Shown here one piece after another: positions 13,334-16,671 of a DNA stretch of 16,671 nt. Made by a program: the position numbers and the translations under genes. The notes beneath the pieces are model-generated. The model did no database searches, was not told the DNA's origin, and was given only the letters and a program-made list of their open reading frames with translations. Source of the stretch: Chloroflexota bacterium. GTDB lineage: Bacteria > Chloroflexota > Dehalococcoidia > SM23-28-2 > RBG-16-64-32. Every line of letters starts with the position of its first letter. Positions within the stretch are counted from its first letter, which is position 1. The stretch lies in the NCBI GenBank assembly GCA_022563285.1, contig JADFNQ010000005.1, forward strand, positions 1-16,671, in the 5' to 3' direction.

Positions 13334-14587
13334 ATGATTGACCGAGTGCGATTAAGGATGCTGGGAGGTACAGGTGGAAACGGCTGTGTTAGCTTCCGTC
13401 GGGAGAAGTACGTGCCTCGAGGAGGGCCGGATGGGGGGGATGGTGGACATGGAGGTGGGGTTGTGGTTGTTGCTGACGCCTCGGTACGGACTCTGAAAGA
13501 GATTGGGAGGCGTAGGGTTTATCGGGCAGAACATGGACAGAACGGGAGGGGGTCGAGGATGCACGGGCGAAGGGGGTCGGAGGTGGTACTAAGGGTGCCG
13601 GTGGGAACCGAGATTCGTAAGGTGGAAGGTGGGGAGCTGATGGCGGACCTGAGTGAGGTGGGAAAGAGAGTGGTTGTGGCAAGGGGAGGGTCTGGTGGGA
13701 GGGGGAATGTCTGGTTCGCTAGGGCGGAGTATCAGGCGCCCCGCATAGCGCAGCGGGGCCAGGCTGGCGAGGAGCTGGAGGTGCAGCTTGACCTGAAGCT
13801 GCTGGCTGATGTCGGGATCGTGGGCCTGCCGAACGCCGGTAAATCGACACTGTTGAGGTCGATCTCGGCGGCGAGGCCAAAGGTAGCGGAGTACCCGTTT
13901 ACGACGCTGGAACCGGCGCTTGGCGTGGTTGATGTTGGGTTTGACAGGTTCGTAGTGGCTGACATCCCGGGGCTCATTGAGGGTGCGCATGCCGGAGCAG
14001 GATTGGGCTTGGATTTCCTGCGACATATAGAGCGCACCAGGGTTCTCGTCCACATGCTTGACGGGGCAAGACCGGACCCCCTCTCAGACATGGATGCCAT
14101 AAACAGCGAACTCAAGGAGTATGGCGACAGCTTGGGCGCAAGGCCGCAGGAGGTTGTGGTAAACAAGGTGGACCTGCCTGAGGTGAGCGAGAGGATGAGC
14201 GAGCTGCAGGAGCGGTTCGCCAGTAGGGGTATGGCGCCGCGCTTCATATCGGCGGCGGGGGGAGAGGGCACCGATGAGCTGGTGCAGAGGCTAGCGCAGG
14301 TGCTTGCATTGGGGAGGGAAGGCGAACCAGTGGTGGATGCCGAGCCGATCCGGCCGCAGCCCTTGCGCCGCCGCTTCGAAGTGACGGCCGAGGACGGAGG
14401 CTTCCAGGTTGAGGGGGAGCGGGTGGTGACGTTCGCGGAGATGATGCCGGTGGAGGTGGAGGAGGGCAGGCAGGAGCTGTGGCGGCGGCTTGGCCGCTGG
14501 GGGGTGATCGGGGCGTTGCGGCGGGTGGGGGCGCAGCCCGGTGACCGCGTGCGCCTGGGCAGCGTGGAACTGGAGTTGCCGGGGTGA
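13334..14587 (+). CDS. obgE: GTPase Obg (ObgE/CgtA) with OCT domain
   Basis: Obg is an essential GTPase bound to the large ribosomal subunit, linked to 50S assembly and the stringent response. Its 417 residues show the glycine-rich Obg fold (1-156: MLGGTGGNGCVSFRREKYVPRGGPDGGDGG written as shorter motifs GGTGGNGCVSF and GGPDGGDGGHGG), then the G domain with G1 GLPNAGKST (164-172), the FTTLEPALG switch region, G3 DIPGLIEGA and G4 NKVD (277-280), and a C-terminal OCT domain (about 340-417, RRRFEVTAEDGGFQVEG). The first 400 bases are extremely G-rich (112 G against 31 C in 13441-13680 by hand count). It overlaps nadD by four bases (GTGA), so the two are translationally coupled. Confidence 0.95.
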   Translation: MIDRVRLRMLGGTGGNGCVSFRREKYVPRGGPDGGDGGHGGGVVVVADASVRTLKEIGRRRVYRAEHGQNGRGSRMHGRRGSEVVLRVPVGTEIRKVEGGELMADLSEVGKRVVVARGGSGGRGNVWFARAEYQAPRIAQRGQAGEELEVQLDLKLLADVGIVGLPNAGKSTLLRSISAARPKVAEYPFTTLEPALGVVDVGFDRFVVADIPGLIEGAHAGAGLGLDFLRHIERTRVLVHMLDGARPDPLSDMDAINSELKEYGDSLGARPQEVVVNKVDLPEVSERMSELQERFASRGMAPRFISAAGGEGTDELVQRLAQVLALGREGEPVVDAEPIRPQPLRRRFEVTAEDGGFQVEGERVVTFAEMMPVEVEEGRQELWRRLGRWGVIGALRRVGAQPGDRVRLGSVELELPG

Positions 14588-15183
14588 GGCTGGGCATCCT
14601 TGGGGGGACGTTCGACCCGGTGCACCGGGGCCATCTTGTGCTGGCCCGCGCTGCTGGCGATGAGGTTGGTCTAGAGAAGGTGATGTTCGTGCCCGCGGGT
14701 CAGCCCTGGCGGAAGGCTGGGCGGATGATCGCCTCTGGGGAGGATCGGCTGGCGATGCTGCAGCTAGCGCTGGGGGGCGAGGCGGCGTTCGAGATCGGGA
14801 CGCTGGAGATGGGGCCGGCGGGCCCTTCCTACACGGTCGATACCCTGGAGGCCCTGCGGGCCGACCGGCCGGACGATGAGCTGGTCTTCATACTGGGGGA
14901 GGACGCCCTGGGGGACCTGCCCAACTGGCATCGCCCGGAGCGAATCCTGGAGCTGGCGAAGCTGGCTGTGGCACGGCGGGCGGACGTTTCTCGGGAAGCG
15001 CTGGAGGGGGCGGGGCGGCGCCTGTCGGGGTTGCTGGAGCGCGTTGTCTGGCTGGAGATGCCGCTGGTTGAGGTCAGCGCGACGGGGGTCAGGGAGCGGG
15101 CGCGACGCGGCCTGCCCCTGGAGGAGATGGTGCCGGCCGCAGTGGCGGACTACATCCGGCAGCACCGGCTGTATGGAGGGTAG
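14584..15183 (+). CDS. nadD: Nicotinate-nucleotide adenylyltransferase
   Basis: NadD transfers AMP from ATP to nicotinate mononucleotide, a late step of NAD synthesis in the cytoplasm. The 199-residue product has the nucleotidyltransferase signature GGTFDPVHRGH (7-17; His14 and His17 bind ATP), PWRKAGRMIASGEDRLAML, SYTVDTLEAL, LGEDALGDLPNWHRPERIL and the C-terminal VSATGVRERA (164-173). The start is a GTG inside the obgE stop (GTGA overlap), with GGAG upstream in obgE. The pair obgE-nadD is frequent in bacteria. Confidence 0.94.
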   Translation: MRLGILGGTFDPVHRGHLVLARAAGDEVGLEKVMFVPAGQPWRKAGRMIASGEDRLAMLQLALGGEAAFEIGTLEMGPAGPSYTVDTLEALRADRPDDELVFILGEDALGDLPNWHRPERILELAKLAVARRADVSREALEGAGRRLSGLLERVVWLEMPLVEVSATGVRERARRGLPLEEMVPAAVADYIRQHRLYGG

Positions 15184-15190
15184 GCGCTCC

Positions 15191-16063
15191 TTAAGAGAAG
15201 AGGGCGGCCTGGATCTCTTCCATGCGGTCCACAGCCAGCAGGTGCCCCTCTCCGGGGTAGAAGCGGGCGTGGCAGTTGGGGATGGCGCTTGCCAGGTAGC
15301 GGCCCATGGAGGGGGAGACGCTGACATCGGCTTCCCCGTGCCAGAGGTGCACCTCCATCTGTATCTCCTCGGGCCGGAACCCCCAGGGGCGGGTGAGTAG
15401 GGAGAGCTCCCAGGCGGCGCCGCGGCTGCCACGGCGGAACGCCTCGGCGATGTCGTCCTGGAGGCCCGCTCTCACCTCCGGTCGGGCTAGGATGGCCCTG
15501 TCGGCTGCGGGGAGGCCTGCGCTCATCCTGTCCAGGAGGCGGCCTACGTCACGCCTCGCCTGGCGGCCCAGCCACCACATGGCGGGATGGGTGATCCAGG
15601 GGAGCCGGCGGGCGAGAGCGAAGAACACCTGGCTTTGCCGGCCCATGCCGTTAGTGGCGCCGGGGATGTGGACGGGGCCCATGCTGCTGACGATGGCGAC
15701 GGAGGTCAGCCGGTGAGGGATCCTGAGGGCGCAGGCAGCGGCGTAGGGCCCACCGCCGGAAAGGCCGATTACGGGAAAGCGGCCGATCCCGAGTGCATCG
15801 GCTGCCTCCACGAGGTCGTCCGTCCAGTCGGCGATGGTGCGCCCGGGCTTGAAGTCGGAGAGGCCGAAGCCGGGCCGGTCGGGGGCGATGATGCGGATTC
15901 CCAGACGTTTGGCGGCGGCATCGCCGATGCGCGCCTCAAGGCGGGTGCCGGGGAACCCATGCAGGTAGAAGCCAGGCTTGCCGTTGGGGTCGCCGTAGAC
16001 AGCAAAGCCGAGGATCCGGCCGTCCCGCAGCCGGAGAGTCTGGCCGCTGGTGTACTCCGGCAT
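15191..16063 (-). CDS. Alpha/beta hydrolase
   Basis: A 290-residue alpha/beta-hydrolase-fold protein: oxyanion-hole segment YLHGFPGTRLEAR (33-45), DRPGFGLSD, nucleophile elbow GLSGGGPYA (Ser102), acid Asp246 in HGEADVSVSP and base His274 in YPGEGHLLAV. The catalytic triad is complete. Cap-domain helices lie between about 140 and 225. It could be an esterase, lipase or C-C bond hydrolase; nothing visible fixes the substrate. No signal peptide is seen, so it should be cytoplasmic. No Shine-Dalgarno precedes the ATG, which lies 18 bases after the stop of the upstream gene, so it may depend on coupled translation. Confidence 0.88.
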   Translation of the reverse strand: MPEYTSGQTLRLRDGRILGFAVYGDPNGKPGFYLHGFPGTRLEARIGDAAAKRLGIRIIAPDRPGFGLSDFKPGRTIADWTDDLVEAADALGIGRFPVIGLSGGGPYAAACALRIPHRLTSVAIVSSMGPVHIPGATNGMGRQSQVFFALARRLPWITHPAMWWLGRQARRDVGRLLDRMSAGLPAADRAILARPEVRAGLQDDIAEAFRRGSRGAAWELSLLTRPWGFRPEEIQMEVHLWHGEADVSVSPSMGRYLASAIPNCHARFYPGEGHLLAVDRMEEIQAALFS

Positions 16064-16081
16064 GCGGGGAATCTATCAGGA

Positions 16082-16525
16082 TTAGATGACGTAAGTCAAA
16101 CGGATCTTGGCTCCGTGCTCGGCCGCCCAGTCCGCCATCCCGGCCAGCTCCCGCAGGCGCTCCGGCAGCTCCGGGAAGTCGACGGTGAGCTCGCGTAGGC
16201 GCGGTGTCCACTCGATCGCCGCGGCCACCAGGCGGGCGCTCTCGGCCAGGGGCGATGGGTCCTGCCACATCGTCTCCAGCGCCCGTTCCTCATCCCTGCT
16301 CTCCGTGCGGGCGTCGGCGAAGGTCAGCAGCGGCGAGAGGTTGATCTGGAGCTGGCGCTTGAGGACGCCGGCGGCCTGGGACAGAGGATGGCGTGAGCCG
16401 TAGCGGTCCGAGTGAGCGAAGGAGATGAAGTACACTACGTCGGCGCTATCGCCGAAGAACTCCAGGGGGCACTCCTCTTCGGCCGTGGTCTCGACGATAA
16501 GGGCGGTGGCGCCGGGTTCGGTCAT
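16082..16525 (-). CDS. Hypothetical protein, unrecognised
   Basis: A 147-residue protein that I do not recognise. It has an N-terminal strand (GATALIVETTAEEECPLEFFGDSADVVYFISFAHSD, motifs LIVET and DVVYFISF), then KRQLQINLSPLLTFADART and a helical C-terminal half with leucine repeats (LPERLRELAGMADWAAEHGA). No signal peptide or membrane segment is evident. Its ATG overlaps the stop of the upstream gene (ATGA), and it is followed closely by the alpha/beta hydrolase. These tight junctions, plus length and composition, support a real gene. The four-base overlap suggests functional association with its upstream neighbour. Confidence 0.65.
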   Translation of the reverse strand: MTEPGATALIVETTAEEECPLEFFGDSADVVYFISFAHSDRYGSRHPLSQAAGVLKRQLQINLSPLLTFADARTESRDEERALETMWQDPSPLAESARLVAAAIEWTPRLRELTVDFPELPERLRELAGMADWAAEHGAKIRLTYVI

Positions 16526-16671
16526 GCCGTCTTTACGGCCAGTGCCAGCCAGGGGCGCAGGACGAAGGAGAGGCTGAGCTGCGGGTGGGCGGCGAGCCTG
16601 CGGGCGTAGACCCGGACCTGGTCCGCCCAGTCCGGCCCGGCGGAGGTAGACCAGTCCATCTGCGGTCTGCC
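16522..16671 (-). CDS. C-terminal end of an unidentified gene, cut by right edge
   Basis: The frame is open from the right edge to a TGA at 16524-16522 that overlaps the next ATG. The visible 49 residues include QMDWSTSAGPDWADQVRV and LAAHPQLSLSFVLRPWLALAVKTA. An internal ATG at codon 5 could be a start of a very short gene, but a longer gene entering from outside is more likely. Too little is visible for a family call. The ATGA overlap with the following gene indicates an operon. Confidence 0.5.
   Translation of the reverse strand, partial: GRPQMDWSTSAGPDWADQVRVYARRLAAHPQLSLSFVLRPWLALAVKTA

Overview
The window is GC-rich bacterial chromosome made mostly of housekeeping genes, with a few lineage-specific additions. 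Gene content and the DnaA N-terminus look most like Chloroflexota, perhaps a Dehalococcoidia-like lineage known mainly from metagenomes. That placement is an inference from remembered family resemblance, not from a search. I see no insertion sequence, phage, CRISPR array, tRNA or rRNA.

Layout. (1) 1-2711, minus strand: rpsO followed by pnp (PNPase, running off the left edge into a Gly/Arg-rich tail). (2) 2857-5247, plus strand: a tightly packed set of three genes: a DegV-type lipid-binding domain fused to a P-loop kinase, a membrane-anchored DUF3105 protein, and a small alpha/beta-barrel protein. (3) 5282-6193, minus: a PAP2/Aur1-Ipt1-like integral membrane phosphatase or transferase. (4) 6486-7988, plus: leucyl aminopeptidase pepA with a very good promoter. 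(5) 8098-9425, minus: a GerW/YtfJ-like protein and a SAM methyltransferase, separated by a palindromic repeat. (6) 9560-11579, minus: coaBC and coaX, which together cover three steps of coenzyme A synthesis. (7) 11809-15183, plus: dnaA, obgE and nadD. (8) 15191-16671, minus: an alpha/beta hydrolase and two unrecognised genes, the last cut by the right edge.

The most interesting region is the 163-base gap between dnaA and obgE. The plus strand there is almost free of G (11 G against 52 C in 13201-13320 by hand count), and it flips to strongly G-rich within obgE. Genes on either strand near the gap follow the same flip. The gap also holds DnaA-box-like nonamers and a run of TAG trinucleotides in register (13275-13289), like the DnaA-trio element of bacterial origins. 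I propose this as the chromosomal origin of replication.

Other points worth a second look are the DegV-kinase fusion, a CoaBC whose decarboxylase half lacks the usual catalytic Cys and Asn, and three gene starts (pepA, coaX and the methyltransferase) that ribosome-binding or promoter evidence moves away from the longest open frame.
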